A DNA stretch of 64,000 bases, taken from NCBI GenBank assembly GCA_001599755.1, contig BCHX01000001.1, forward strand, positions 3,782,001-3,846,000. The letters are read 5' to 3'. Position 1 is the first letter of the stretch; the number at the start of each line of letters is the position of its first letter. Positions 23,096 to 33,614 of the stretch are shown here, one piece after another. The notes beneath the pieces are model-generated. The model made no database searches, was not told the origin of the DNA, and saw only the letters and a list, made by a program, of their open reading frames with translations. The position numbers and the translations under genes are program-made. The stretch is from Gliomastix tumulicola (taxonomy: Eukaryota; Ascomycota; Sordariomycetes; Hypocreales; Bionectriaceae).

Positions 23096-24915
23096 GGTGA
23101 CCGGCGACAGGCCCTATGTGAAGCCTAGCATGCCATTGAACAAGCTCGCAAGCTGACGGACAGAAACAATGAGAAAACGAACAAGAAGCTGGTCACAGAT
23201 CTACGTAACCTCGAGGCGATTTAGCCCACCTTGATAAGGGAAGTCGAGGATGCACCAAGTGGGTAGGGATGGGATAATAGCATGTATAAGAGATAAGTGA
23301 GGAATGGGATCACGGACGAGGGAGAAGAACTGGTATTAGAAGCTCATCTAGCAGAGACTACTAGCAGTAGGTAAGAAGCGAGACCGGAAGGGAACTGGTT
23401 TCATCCCCGTCCTGGGGCATTCCGTCCGACGGACCGGTGGGAAGTCAATGAGGAATTCCAGGCCGGCAGCAAGGTCGAGATGAACTCAGTTCGAAATTTT
23501 GCATTTGCACATGCCCATAGAAATCTTCAACGGCGCATGCAAACCCCTGCAAAACATGCATGCATGCCTGCAGTAGGTTGTCTCGGCCGGCTCTTTCCCT
23601 TGTTCCCTCCAGGAAAAAGACTTGCAGTTGGTGCTAGAACTGAAGCGGTTAGCGCAAGTGCAAGGGCCAGAAGGGTACGTCAGGCATGAAGCAAGTTTTT
23701 GGTTACAGGTGGGCAGCAAAATTGAGAGCGTAGAACTCTGGAAGCCCGTCAAAGACGCCCTGCAAGCTCATCTAGGTAGGACCTTAGCCACGCTTCTCGT
23801 TAAGGCGACCAAGCTCAAAATGCAAAGTTGGGCGGTGCTTCGGTGAGGCGAAGATTACCTTACCTACTGCTGTTTCTCTGCCTCTTCCCCCCTCATTGCC
23901 CGCGAGGAATTGTCTCGCCGTTGCTGAGCACCTCCCGTGTCGTCCCCTTCCCCCGCTAATTATTCTGATCCAGTAGCTCCCTTCGGACGGGCGTTATTCC
24001 AGGTCCAGGGTGAATATGGCAAATTGTGGTGCAAGATGGCATGACGAAGATGCAAGCCGGCAAGGATATCACGATCACCTGTCGCTCGCTGAACAGACTT
24101 TCCACTTGTATGCGCCCCCTCACACAAGACAGAAATGGACCGTAGCATCGCGCGGCGGCGTCCGTCCAATGGCGTGTAGCGAAAAGGGTGTCGCCGGCGC
24201 GGGGTAGCCGTTGCAGTGCATTGGCCTTGGCCTGGGCCAGCCGGTGGTACGTGAGCATTACGAGCTCCAAAGGCCGCGAATAGCCCGCTGCTACGACGAG
24301 TCTTGGCTTGGCGCCGCACGTCCTTCGTCAGGATGGTGTAAGTCGGTGTCACTGCCCGCAAAGACGCCGACGTCCGTTGGACGGCCCTTCGGCGGCCACC
24401 AATGCCAGGTAGTAGAGTTTGCGCACCAAAGTAGTGCCCGGCATCGTCACCCAGTGGAACGGGTGTGTGCCAGCACGGGAAACGTCCAAGAACTCTGAGT
24501 GGACGTGGCTGCCTCTCGCGCAGCTACAGAGTTGCCAGCTAGATGAGTTGCCGAAGACAGCTAAATGAATGGCAACCTGGAGAGTTTGGACTGGCCGCCG
24601 GAGGGCTGTGATGCTCACCGAACGGATTTGTGGAGATATCGCCTCCGGGGATAGGAGGCATCAAGCGCGAGAGCTCAAGGCAACGGCAGGAAGCAGGCAC
24701 AAATCAGAGGACGAGATGAGTTGAAGCTTCAGAATGCCCCTGAACCATCGGCTCCGGGGATAGGAGGTATCGGACGCGAAAGCTGACAGGCAATGGTAGG
24801 AAGGAGGCACATACGAGAGGACGAGGCGAGTTGAAAAGGACGATGATTTCCAAGTGATGGCCGTGTGTTTCTTGGAAGCAGCATCCATTCTCTTGCCGGC
24901 TATCTTCTCACTATC
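23096..24915. other. 1.8-kb divergent intergenic region (VSB1 / NmrA-like)
   Basis: Promoters of both flanking genes lie here. The right end carries a 109-bp tandem duplication (24643-24843). Short open frames (up to 133 aa) show no domain. I support no gene. Confidence 0.5.
24643..24843. repeat. Imperfect tandem duplication, period 109 bp
   Basis: Two diverged direct copies begin at 24643 and 24752, both opening with CTCCGGGGATAGGAGG and both ending near GAGTTGAA after a shared CAGAGGACGAG / GAGAGGACGAG core. They lie immediately upstream of the NmrA-like start at 24916, so they may duplicate promoter or leader sequence. Confidence 0.85.
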
Positions 24916-25851
24916 ATGGCTCAGACTCTCGTCATCTTTGGGGCTACTGGCCTCCAAGGCGGCTCCGTCGTCAACCACGTCCTCGCTGACCCGGAGCTCT
25001 CCCGGCGGTACGTGATTCGCGCCGTCACTCGCGACCCGGAGTCGGAGAAAGCAACACAGCTCAACGCCCGGGGCATCGACGTGGTGCAAGGCGATGTGTC
25101 TGACCGCAGCTCGCTGGAGAGGGTTCTGACGGGTGCACACACTGTCTTCCTGATGACGACGCCCACCTTCGGCCCCGATGCTCGACAGATCGAGTTCGAC
25201 TCTGCGAAGCGAGTCGCCGATATCTCCTTGGAGAAGGGAGCTCAGTATCTCATCTTTAGTACACTGCCTTCCGTGAGCAAGACTTCGGGCGGCAAGTATA
25301 CCCGCCTCGCCATGTTCGACGCCAAAGCCGAGGCAGAGGACTACATCCGCGGGCTCCCGATCAAAAGTGCATTCCTATCCATGTCTTCGTTCATGGAGAA
25401 CTACCTCACCATTGCTCTTCCGAGAAGAGTCTCTGAGGATAGCACGACCTTTGCCATTGCGCAGAACCTCCCTCCCAACACACGAGTCCCTCTCGTCGAC
25501 GCTGGAGGTGACACTGGCAAATTCATCGCGGCCATACTCGCCGACCCTCCCAAATACGAAGGCAAGACGGTATATGGGGCGGTCAGACTGTATAGTCTGG
25601 AGGAGATAGCGGCGACGTTTGCCAAGGTGACCGGGCAGGACGTCGTGTACAAGCAGCTGTCGGAGAACGAACTTAGAGCGCGCCTTTCCTTCGCCGCAGA
25701 CCTCATCCTAGAGACCTTCAACTACTTCCAGGAGTTCGGGTACTATGGGCCGGATACCGAGGCACTAGTTGCGACGGTCGATGACCACGCGAATGGGAAA
25801 CTGACCACGTTTGAAGCGTTTCTCGAGAAGCATCGCCCCAGCCTGCAATAG
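24916..25851 (+). CDS. NmrA-like NAD(P)-binding protein
   Basis: The frame is 311 aa from the ATG at 24916; the longer open frame begins at a GTG and is not used. The N-terminus is a Rossmann fold: TLVIFGATGLQGGSVV contains the GxxGxxG dinucleotide motif, and RAVTRDPESEKA follows the second strand. Length and the later MTTPTFGPDA and LSMSSFMENY segments match NmrA-like/HSCARG family members, atypical short-chain dehydrogenases that lack the YxxxK catalytic pair and act as NADP(H) sensors or regulators. There are no introns. It could act in redox or nitrogen-linked regulation, but it is not the NmrA repressor itself on this evidence. Divergent from VSB1 across 1.8 kb. Confidence 0.88.
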   Translation: MAQTLVIFGATGLQGGSVVNHVLADPELSRRYVIRAVTRDPESEKATQLNARGIDVVQGDVSDRSSLERVLTGAHTVFLMTTPTFGPDARQIEFDSAKRVADISLEKGAQYLIFSTLPSVSKTSGGKYTRLAMFDAKAEAEDYIRGLPIKSAFLSMSSFMENYLTIALPRRVSEDSTTFAIAQNLPPNTRVPLVDAGGDTGKFIAAILADPPKYEGKTVYGAVRLYSLEEIAATFAKVTGQDVVYKQLSENELRARLSFAADLILETFNYFQEFGYYGPDTEALVATVDDHANGKLTTFEAFLEKHRPSLQ

Positions 25852-26258
25852 GTTTTCAGACTGAGAGTCAACAGGGATAGATCTTTGATGGATAAGGAAC
25901 TAAGCCGATCTTGTATTTGAATATACTGAATCTGGTATTTGCTATCATTGACCGTCAAAAATATTCCTTGACCAGCTTATAGCTCCATACCTGATCGTGG
26001 CAGATACGTTCTAGGATTCGCTGGAATGCGGTGTACCTCAGGTTTCGGTCGGGCTGCGAATGCGCTTTTATGCGTGGACGTGCCTGATGATCGCCAGATG
26101 CTGTGTCTAGCGGATTGCTTCCTCTCCTCTGCTAGACGAAAGGTCTGTGATATTTCGACCCCAGATCGTTGGTAACATGAACATCGTGATAAACCGTAGC
26201 CGTGATTGTAGACGAACTCGCTGACTTGCATACGGTAAGAGAGCTCGGATGCTATATC
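25852..26258. other. Convergent intergenic region (NmrA-like / PSF1)
   Basis: Contains the 3' regions of two convergent genes. No gene or repeat is seen. Confidence 0.5.
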
Positions 26259-27038
26259 TCAGCTCAGTTTCTGCAAGTAGCCCTGGGCGATCAATCTCTC
26301 GACATCCCCCTGCCTGACATAGAACTGACTGTTCTTGGTCAGATTGATTGCCCTGTATGCTCCCGTTAGCTACCAATAAACCGGAAACCGAATGGAGGGT
26401 GCCATCATACCCATATTCCGTCTGAATTTCACCCGCATCCTTCAACACCCTCACATCAATGAACAAGTCCCTCGGCGGCTCCAAACTCCCCGTCAAGTCA
26501 ACATCCGTCCACTGCCCCTTGTACGCCGCCAGCAGGTCGCTATACTGCCGCACGTACTCCTCCTCCTGCGGACTCAGACTGCTGCTGCTGCTGCTGCTGT
26601 TGTTCCCGCTCCCGCTCCCGCTCCCCGACGCAGCACCGTCTCTAACCTGCTGCCCGGAGAGGTCCACGACGTCGGCGCCCTTCCACACGAGCTCCTCCAG
26701 CTTGTCCGTGCGGGTGCGGTGGTACGCCAGCAGACACCGCTTGTTCCGGCGCATGGACAGGTGGTTCACCAGCAGCGTGCACGCGACGGCCGGGTCGGCG
26801 GACGGGTCGAAAGAGCCCTGGAAGGGCTCGAGGAGCTCGGTGACATCCTTGTTGAGGTCGCGCACCTCGCGGGTCACGGTGCGGACGGTCTCAGTTTGGT
26901 AGGGCGGGAGGTGGGCGAGGTTCTGGGTTCGCTTGGCATGTTGCACCTGGAGGAGGGAAATGGACTGTTAGCCTGTGTAGGGAATGATTGTGTGCAGCTT
27001 GGGAAACCGACCAGTTTTATGCCCTGATCGCCGTACAT
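26259..27038 (-). CDS. PSF1: GINS complex subunit PSF1
   Basis: Psf1 is one of four GINS subunits; GINS joins Cdc45 and Mcm2-7 to form the replicative helicase. Exons are 27012-27038, 26411-26946 and 26259-26352, giving 218 aa, the usual size. The short first exon encodes MYGDQGIKL, the conserved Psf1 start; the second continues with VQHAKRTQNL and the helical A domain, including NHLSMRRNKRCLLAYHRTR, the family signature near residues 80-105. The B domain is at the end (LFIDVRVLKDAGEIQTEYG then AINLTKNSQFYVR). A Gly-Ser repeat and a poly-Ser run (GCT/GCTCCC repeats in the DNA) lie between the domains. The first intron uses an unusual GTCGGT donor; the second uses GTATGA. Identification is strong. 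Confidence 0.93.
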
Positions 27039-27523
27039 CTCGAGCGTCGACGGCACTGGTAGAGAAAGACGATGCGAGCTGACGCGCCGGCAAATTGTTG
27101 GCGCGGGAAGACGCGATGGTGGGGGATAGATACCCCGCCAAATATGCAATATGGTGAGGCATCACGCCAAAACCATTCTTCGAGACGCCATATTCCTCTC
27201 CATCTCGACAGGATATGACACAATCGCTTTTACTTATCGAATCACAGGTTGTCTGGCGAGAGTAAGAATTGCGCTGTCAAGTCTACATCATGTGCACGTT
27301 GCCAAGTGTGGGCGGGTAACCGTTTGCATTATGGCTTCATCATCTGTGATCATTGTCGAGGTTCGTCTATCAGAAGTCGAACATGTGCACTTCTCCTCTT
27401 TTCCCCTGACAAGATAGATACTTTTGCTGCCATCCCACAGGCTCCTCGAAATCTCATAGTATCATCAAAACCCGGACCATCATGCTTCGTGAACCCATGC
27501 CTTCTCGTACTATCGCAGGCTCC
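27039..27523. other. Intergenic region, PSF1 promoter and eEF1B 3' end
   Basis: Upstream region of PSF1 and 3' region of the eEF1B gene on the same strand. No gene is supported. Confidence 0.45.
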
Positions 27524-28586
27524 TTATAGCTTCTGCATGGTAGCGACATCAGTGGACTGGACGTACTCCTCGATGGCCTGGATCTCCTCCTCAAGGTCGC
27601 TGACGGAGACCTTCTCGTCCTCGATGACCATGTTGATCTGGAGCTTGCGGATACCGAAACCAACGGGGATGAGCTTGCCGGCACCCCAGACGAGACCATC
27701 CTTCTCAATGGCGCGAACAGCGGCCTCGAGAGCAACCATGTCGGTCTCATCGTCTACGTCATGGTTAGTAAAGAAAAACGATTTAGAAAAGCATCCGGAA
27801 AAGTGCGACATACCCCAGGGCTTGATGTCGAGGATCACGACGGACTTGGCAGCGACCTTGGGCTTGGCAGCCTTCTTCTCACGGTAGGCAGCGAGACGCT
27901 CTTCGCGAACGCGGGCAGCCTCGGCATCCTCCTCCTCGTCGCTGCCGAACAGGTCGACATCGTCGTCGTCCTCCTCACCGGCCTTCTCCGGAGCCTTGGC
28001 GGGGTTGATCGTCACCTCGGCGACCTCAGGGCCGTAGGTAGTGTAGGCCTTGGAGGGATCGCCGGGGAGGGTGGCGAACTCGCTCTCGTAGGTAGCGACG
28101 TGGCCGTACCACCGAGCAGCGTTGGGGTACTTCTCGGCGTCGGGGGCCTTGGGGAGGGCCTTGAAGGTGGCGACATCAGCCTGCGAGGGGGAGTAGCTGT
28201 TTGGCGCAAGTTAGCTGCACTGTCGCGTTTCCCTGCGGTTAGGCAGGTCCCGTGCTCCTCGTCCAGAGAAAACGTTTTTCAGAGATGCACCAGAGTGCTT
28301 GTTGCTTCGTCAGTCGGCGTGTCTTAAGCGCCTCTGAAACACGGACCAATTTGTATCATCATCGAACGTTGACATCCTCTGGACGAAAGCACTCGGTGAC
28401 CTGACCGAGGAGGTTCGCATACGTACCCGACGATGTAGGAGCGGGTGGTCAACCAGCTGTTGAGCACTGGTCGAGAGGGGTCAGAGTCATGATTCCTCAA
28501 GCAAAAAGAACAACGTATCATGAAATCGACAACGGATCCCACATACCGGCAGCTCCAGCATCGGTAAGAAGGTCGGTGAAACCCAT
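27524..28586 (-). CDS. EFB1: Translation elongation factor 1-beta (eEF1B-alpha)
   Basis: This is the guanine nucleotide exchange factor that recycles eEF1A-GDP to eEF1A-GTP. Exons are 28547-28586, 28427-28466, 27814-28196 and 27524-27753; the two 40-base exons and phases fit exactly, giving 230 aa. The N-terminus (MGFTDLLTDAGAAVLNSWL) is the GST-like part. An acidic linker (EEDDDDVDLFGSDEEED) is the classic eEF1B signature and casein kinase target region. The C-terminal exchange domain runs from KSVVILDIKPWDDETD to the end, with GFGIRKLQINMVIEDEKV and the terminal QSTDVATMQKL, which in yeast inserts into the eEF1A nucleotide site. Intron 2 is long (230 bp) and hosts a U18-type snoRNA, as in the yeast EFB1 gene. 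Very secure. Confidence 0.96.
28306..28366 (-). ncRNA. U18: Box C/D snoRNA U18 (snR18) inside eEF1B intron 2
   Basis: On the minus strand, inside intron 2 of the eEF1B gene, a 4-bp terminal stem TTCG/CGAA directly flanks a C box ATGATGA (28356-28362) and a D box CTGA (28310-28313). Between them lies TTGGTCCGTGTTTCA (28335-28349), antisense to the LSU rRNA segment covered by the common D1/D2 reverse primers (the NL4/LR3 site), followed by a D'-like CAGA. The fifth base upstream of that D' pairs with the A of AAACACGG, which corresponds to yeast 25S A649, the known U18 target (with C650). Human and yeast U18 carry the same antisense element, and yeast U18 lies in an EFB1 intron. The ends are set by the stem and are approximate. 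Confidence 0.88.
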
Positions 28587-29140
28587 TTTGTCGGTTGTGA
28601 GAAGGAGGAAGAAGTGAGATAGACGAAGACGAGGGTATCAAGCAAATTTAAACCTGCGACAAGGGTTGAAGGGAAAACGAAATTTGGTGCGATGGTTGTC
28701 AGGTCGATGGCTGGTTTTATTATTAGGTGGGGGGGATGAAAAAAATCTCGAATTGCGCTGGGCAACAACGCCTAAAACAGCTGCTGCAAGGATTGGCATA
28801 GGAGGGGTCAAGGAGGGGTCCAAGGTACCGGAAAAGCATCGGTCCGACCCCCTCCAAGATGGAGTCTTTGAATGTTCCTTGCCACTTCCCCAATTGAAGC
28901 TAGCGCACTTGAAGCTCGACGTAAGAGCTCTGGTAGCCTGTCAATGTGCAACATTGCTTCTCGACACCAACCCTCACTACTAGTAGTACCTTACAAACCA
29001 AACCCTCAACTCTACAACACACAGACCTCGATCGCCGAATCACGACTGTCACCTGTTAGGCTTATCTTCACCATCTCGCACCCAATTGCACCTGGACTCG
29101 TTACTTGTTTCGCCCGAGTTCCCCGGGCACGTTGGCAGCC
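28587..29140. promoter_or_regulatory. Divergent promoter region eEF1B / RPN13
   Basis: The 554 bp between the two start codons must hold both promoters and leaders. Pyrimidine tracts precede the RPN13 start. I did not find a site I can name with confidence. Confidence 0.5.
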
Positions 29141-30727
29141 ATGTCTATATATCCGATCATCACGTTCAAGGCTGGCCAGTGTGAGCTCGATGTAAGCTCA
29201 GCCCCCCGACGCGAACTATTCTCTCCTCGCATGCCGCATATTCTTCGCTCTAGATCAACTGCTAACAGGAAACTTCACAGACATCCTCGAAGCCTTACAA
29301 GGTCAAGCCCCAGGCCGATCCCGGCTTTGTCTACCTCTACTCGGAAGAAGGTCCGTTTGTTGTCCAAGGAGCGGTGCCAAGCAGTGATGCCCGATGTACT
29401 AACATGAGCAGACCTGATTCACTTCTGCTGGCGTAAGCGCGATGCTCAGCTCACCGAACCCGAGCTTGACCTGGTGATGGTCCCTGCCGACGGCAGCTTT
29501 GTCCCATACGAATCGGAGGCGACCCCTGAACCCACGACAGCCAAGACCGACGGCCGCATTTTCTCCCTCAAGTTCTCATCGTCTTCGCAGCGATATGTGT
29601 TCTGGCTGCAGTCGAAGCCTCAGAGCCGGGACGGCGATGCCAGCTGGCTCAGCCCGAGAGACCGCAAGATTGGCGAGCTCGTCAACCGCCTCCTCCAGGG
29701 AGAAGAAGTGAACGTGCGGCAGGAGCTAGCCAACGTGCGCAACACGGACGACAGGCAGGACGATGAGGACGAGGCTATGGAAGATGCCGACGGCCAGGGT
29801 GCGGCTCGCGAGCACCCTACTAGTGGTAGCGGCGGTGCTGGAGCCGGCGCTACGGGAGGAGACGTCCGAGAAGAGGGCGAGAGTTCGCGAGAAGGGGGCG
29901 CAGACGGAGCCAGAGCGTAGGTTATCCCTTTTTTCCTGTTGATTTGAAATCGTTCGTGGGTTTCAGTACATACCTGGCGCTTGTCATGACGTGCATCTTC
30001 AAGAAAACTCATACTTTCAATGGAGGTTAGCATGAGCTGTGAGCCAATGGATGTATACGTATCTCGAAAAGGAAGAAAACAGAGAGCAGAAAAAAAGAAA
30101 AAGGCGATATGAAACCCGTGATAGCACTATCGATTTTCGAAAGGGCAGAAGAGCTAACTTCCTTCCAGTAGTAGTGCTCCTACCAATGCGGTTGAAGCTG
30201 CCGCCGCTGTGCGAAACCTGCTGGCCTCTCTCGGGCAGCAGCAGGGCGCAGCTCGAGGCCAGGGAGTCGACGGCATGGACAAACCGTACCCTAAGCTCAG
30301 CCACTTGCTGGTACCCCCAGTCACTGTTTCGTCGGTCGAGCACATCGCTCGAGAGTACCCTGAGCGTCTGGATACCCTGCTCCACGCCCTGCCCCCTGCA
30401 ATCATCATTCTGTCAACCAATCCCGCTGCGTACGATGGAAAGACAGAGCCGTCGGCCGAGGCAGTTCAGCAGGCGATTGCCTCCATGTCAGTGATGCAGA
30501 AGAGAGAGATCATCAAAAAGATCCTTCGAACCCCACAGTTTGTCCAAGCCCTCGATGTTCTGACGAATGCTATTCGGGAGGGGGGCTTGCCGAGTGTTGC
30601 CGGAGCGCTCGGGATCCCCGTCGCGAACGGCGGCTATGTTCCTGGAGGAAGCCTGCCCCTTGGCGGCGGCTATGCCGTTGAGGCGTTTCTGAAGGGAGTC
30701 AAGAAGTCGGTACAGGACAACAGCTAA
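29141..30727 (+). CDS. RPN13: Proteasome ubiquitin receptor Rpn13 (ADRM1)
   Basis: Rpn13 binds ubiquitin chains at the 19S cap and recruits the deubiquitinase UCH37 where present. Exons are 29141-29191, 29281-29350, 29412-29916 and 30169-30727, giving 394 aa. The N-terminal Pru domain spans exons 1-3: ITFKAGQCELD, then KPQADPGFVYLYSEED and LIHFCWRKRD, and FSLKFSSSSQRYVFWLQSKP. The middle is acidic and Gly-rich. The C-terminal DEUBAD domain (from about residue 250; LSHLLVPPVTVSSVEH, YPERLDTLLHALP, FVQALDVLTNAIREGGLPSV) is present, so this is the long ADRM1-like form rather than the short budding-yeast form, which lacks it. Intron 2 has an unusual GTCCGT donor and intron 3 is long (252 bp). Identification is strong. 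Confidence 0.93.
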
Positions 30728-31306
30728 GAGAAGGTACTCCTATACGTGCATGCAGTTGGACCTCGGGATTACCTAGCTCTACGCTTACTATCCTAAGGTT
30801 TCGCTTATGAGGGTGTGCTCCAGCTGTCTGGCATCTAGATCTTCTATGGAATGTCTACCTACTCTGGGATATGGCTACATCAGAACTTGTCATGAGGTTA
30901 CGAAGGAAGGGCTTAGAACAATGGATATGATACGCATGTAAGGTGACTGACAGGTTGAGCGCTGGCATAGAACTCGAAGCAGGGCGTGCCACGTTTACTT
31001 GGGTCTCGCTTATGAAAGTGAAGCAGGCAAGCGACCAGGTTATTGCGGATTGTTCTCAAAATAACCAGTTCTCTTTTATATTTGTTGTGCATGTCTTTGA
31101 AGAGCCCGGTGAAGTTGCACAAGCAGGTTGCTGCGAGCCCCACTCTGATGCCTCGTCCCGAATTCATTCGCGTCATCACAGGGAAAAAAAAGACCCAGGC
31201 TTCCCTCCTACACCTCCCCTTCGCATCACACTCTTTTCAGCAACCACTCTCTTGATTCCTTCACCTTTGTCGAGACAGCGCAGCCGCGCTCCAATTGACT
31301 GCCGTC
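30728..31306. other. Intergenic region RPN13 to CUS2
   Basis: Holds the RPN13 3' region and the CUS2 promoter. No gene is supported. Confidence 0.45.
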
Positions 31307-32507
31307 ATGGAACCTCCCTTCCCCGTCAACGTGCAGGAGTTCGATGGCGACGATCGCATCTCGTTTTCGAAGCTCGACAACAAGTTCATTGCCGTGCGCG
31401 ACGACGGCTCCGAGTTCGAGTTTGACGCTGACGCAAAGAAATGGGTGCCGACTGATGATGGCCCGGTCGAGGATGGGGAGCCAGGCCATTACGGCGGAGG
31501 CGAGCATGACGGGCTTCACGACAAGAAGAGGAAGCTTGAACACGAGCATAGCAACCAGGTATGACGCGAATTGCGACAACAAAAGCTCCATGACCGGTTT
31601 GCGTTTATTTCTGACTTGCTGACATTTCGATTTCATCCAGTCCGACAAACCGAAGGCTCCCCGTCCCGCCAAGAAGCAGAAAGCGCCTCCTCCGCCCAAG
31701 GAAAACACCGCCGTTTACGTTACTGGTCTCCCCGACGATGCGACCGTCTCCGAAATCTACGAGCTGTTTTCCAGAAAGGCGGGCCTCATCGCCGAGGAAA
31801 TCGACAGTGGCGCTCCTCGTATCAAGCTCTACTATGATGACAACGGAACCTTCAAGGGCGACGCGCTGGTCGTCTTCTTCAAGCCGCTGAGCGTCAACCA
31901 GGCGATCACGCTCCTCGACGACGCAGACTTTAGAATCCCGCACAATGGAACAAGCGGAGGCAGGATTCGCGTGCAGGCTGCTGACTCAAGCTACAAGAAG
32001 GTGCAATACGACGACGATGACAAAGCCAAGGGCGGCACGGCTGGAAACGGCCTTCAGAGCGAGAAACGACCGCCACGCAGCGACAAGGACCGGCAGAAGA
32101 TCATCAAGAAGACCCGGAAGCTGGATGCCAAGCTCGCCGACTGGGATGACGACGATCCGTATCCAGCGCAGACCCAGAAAGAGAGCAAGTGGGACAAGGT
32201 GGTCAACCTCCGGCACATGTTCACCCTCAAGGAACTTGAAGAGGACCCTGCTGCCCTGCTTGAGATTAAGGAAGATGTTCGAGACGAATGCTCCAAACTT
32301 GGAACTGTCACTAGCGTTACCCTCTATGATCTCGAGCCAGAGGGCATCGTCCGCGTCAAGTTCCGCGAAGCTAAGGCGGCACAGGAGTGTATCAACATCA
32401 TGGGCGGCAGACATTTCGACGGCCGAACCGTCGAGGCTTCACTCGCCTCTCCGGCCGACAAATTTCGGAAGACTTCAAAGCAGGAAAATGACGGAGATTC
32501 AGACTAA
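31307..32507 (+). CDS. CUS2: U2 snRNP assembly factor Cus2 / Tat-SF1 homologue
   Basis: Exons 31307-31558 and 31641-32507 (82-bp intron, GTATGA donor, CCAG acceptor) give 372 aa from the ATG at 31307. After an acidic, aromatic N-terminal segment and a basic patch (KKRKLEHEH), RRM1 covers about residues 103-190 (TAVYVTGLPDDATVSEIYEL as RNP2 region, GDALVVFF as RNP1). A linker with KLDAKLADWDDDDP follows. The second RRM, about 255-350, is a U2AF-homology motif: MFTLKELEEDP opens it and GGRHFDGR supplies the Arg-x-Phe signature that grips ULM tryptophans of SF3b1/Hsh155. This two-domain order is that of Tat-SF1/Cus2, which binds the U2 snRNP before it joins the spliceosome. Convergent with the next gene, whose stop lies 93 bp away. 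Confidence 0.9.
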
Positions 32508-32599
32508 TTTGGCCAGTGTCTCTTCTCTATCCAAAGGCTCCAATCCAGCTTCATGGAGCATCATCATCAACCAACCTTTCCGACGAATACCCGCCACTT

Positions 32600-33614
32600 T
32601 CAAACAGACTTCAGGTACACATCGACGTCAACCTCCTCGGCAGTCGTGTACCAGATTGCCGCTTCAATGATCTTGGCAACTGTACGAAGTTCATGCTCAT
32701 CTGTACAATGTCAGTCTGCACCCCCAAAGTTTCCCGCTTTCATTTTTGCATATCTTCCTGGTTCCTGCCGCGTACTCTACACCAATGTCATCGAACAACG
32801 TACCTCGTGGTGCATATACCATGACGAAGTTGGGGCTCACGGGCGTCCGAATAAACCCCCACTTCCAGGCCAGGGGGTGACGCTGCCCCCAGCCTTTGAG
32901 CAGAAGCTCTTTGCTATCTTCGGGATGAAGGCACATGTGCATGGAGAAATCCGAGTCATGGACGTGACAGACCTCGCCCTGACAACTTGTCTGAACAGCA
33001 TGTCTTGCGAAGAGCCCGAGGCCGTGCTTCTCTACGCACGAGCGGGCGGTGCCGTACTTCTTGGGGCTCTTGAGGGCCAGTTTCTGGAGGGTGCGGCGGA
33101 GGGCCTGGAAGCAGTGTGGCGAACCCTGCTGGTCGATCTGCCTGTGAGGCGCGATGCCCGCCACCTGGGGCTTGGGCCCGATCCGGTAGGGGAGCTTGTG
33201 CTGGGCGAGGATGCCATTGGATGGCAGGTCGCTCGAAGAGACCTCGGGGGCTACGAAGGGATCTCGGATGGTCCAGAGACGGAGCCAGGAGATGCGCATG
33301 TAGCCGCGGAAGGTGGCAGGCGTTCCTCCCGGACCCAGGTTCAGGTAGTTCTGATAGTCATGCTGAATATAGAGCACGAGCGGGACGAGAGCCACCAGGA
33401 ATTCCGCGATGTAGACAGCCGAGAAGTGCATGAGGGTAATGAGAGCCAGGGCCGACGAGAAGACTGCTGGACCATCGAGGGTAAGGCTCATGGCCGGCTG
33501 CTTCAGCAGAGAGGGTGACCTCACCGGGACGGACGTAGGGACGACGAGGTCGATGTCGTCGGCCACGAGGGTCTGTGGGCTGAGAACCTCGGAGGAGGTC
33601 ACCGAGATGGACAT
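32600..33614 (-). CDS. Luciferase-domain (DUF5519-like) membrane protein
   Basis: Exons 32804-33614 and 32600-32700, joined across a 103-bp intron (GTACGT donor, ACAG acceptor), encode 303 aa. A short leader is followed by one or two hydrophobic helices (about residues 48-83), then a soluble domain beginning NLGPGGTPATFRGYMRISWLRL. Landmarks include PQVAGIAPHRQ, EKHGLGLFARH, GEVCHVHDSDFSMHMCLHP, a W-G-RHPLA element and FVMVYAPRDEHE near the end. I recognise these as the fungal family annotated in databases as 'luciferase domain' because of a distant relation to a bacterial-type luciferase fold; light emission is not implied and the biochemical role is unknown. The histidines and cysteines of the central block are candidates for metal or cofactor binding (inference). 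Confidence 0.82.

Noticed and set aside
26392..27027. 211-aa open frame antisense to PSF1
   Set aside because: Shadow of PSF1; runs across its intron with no domain.
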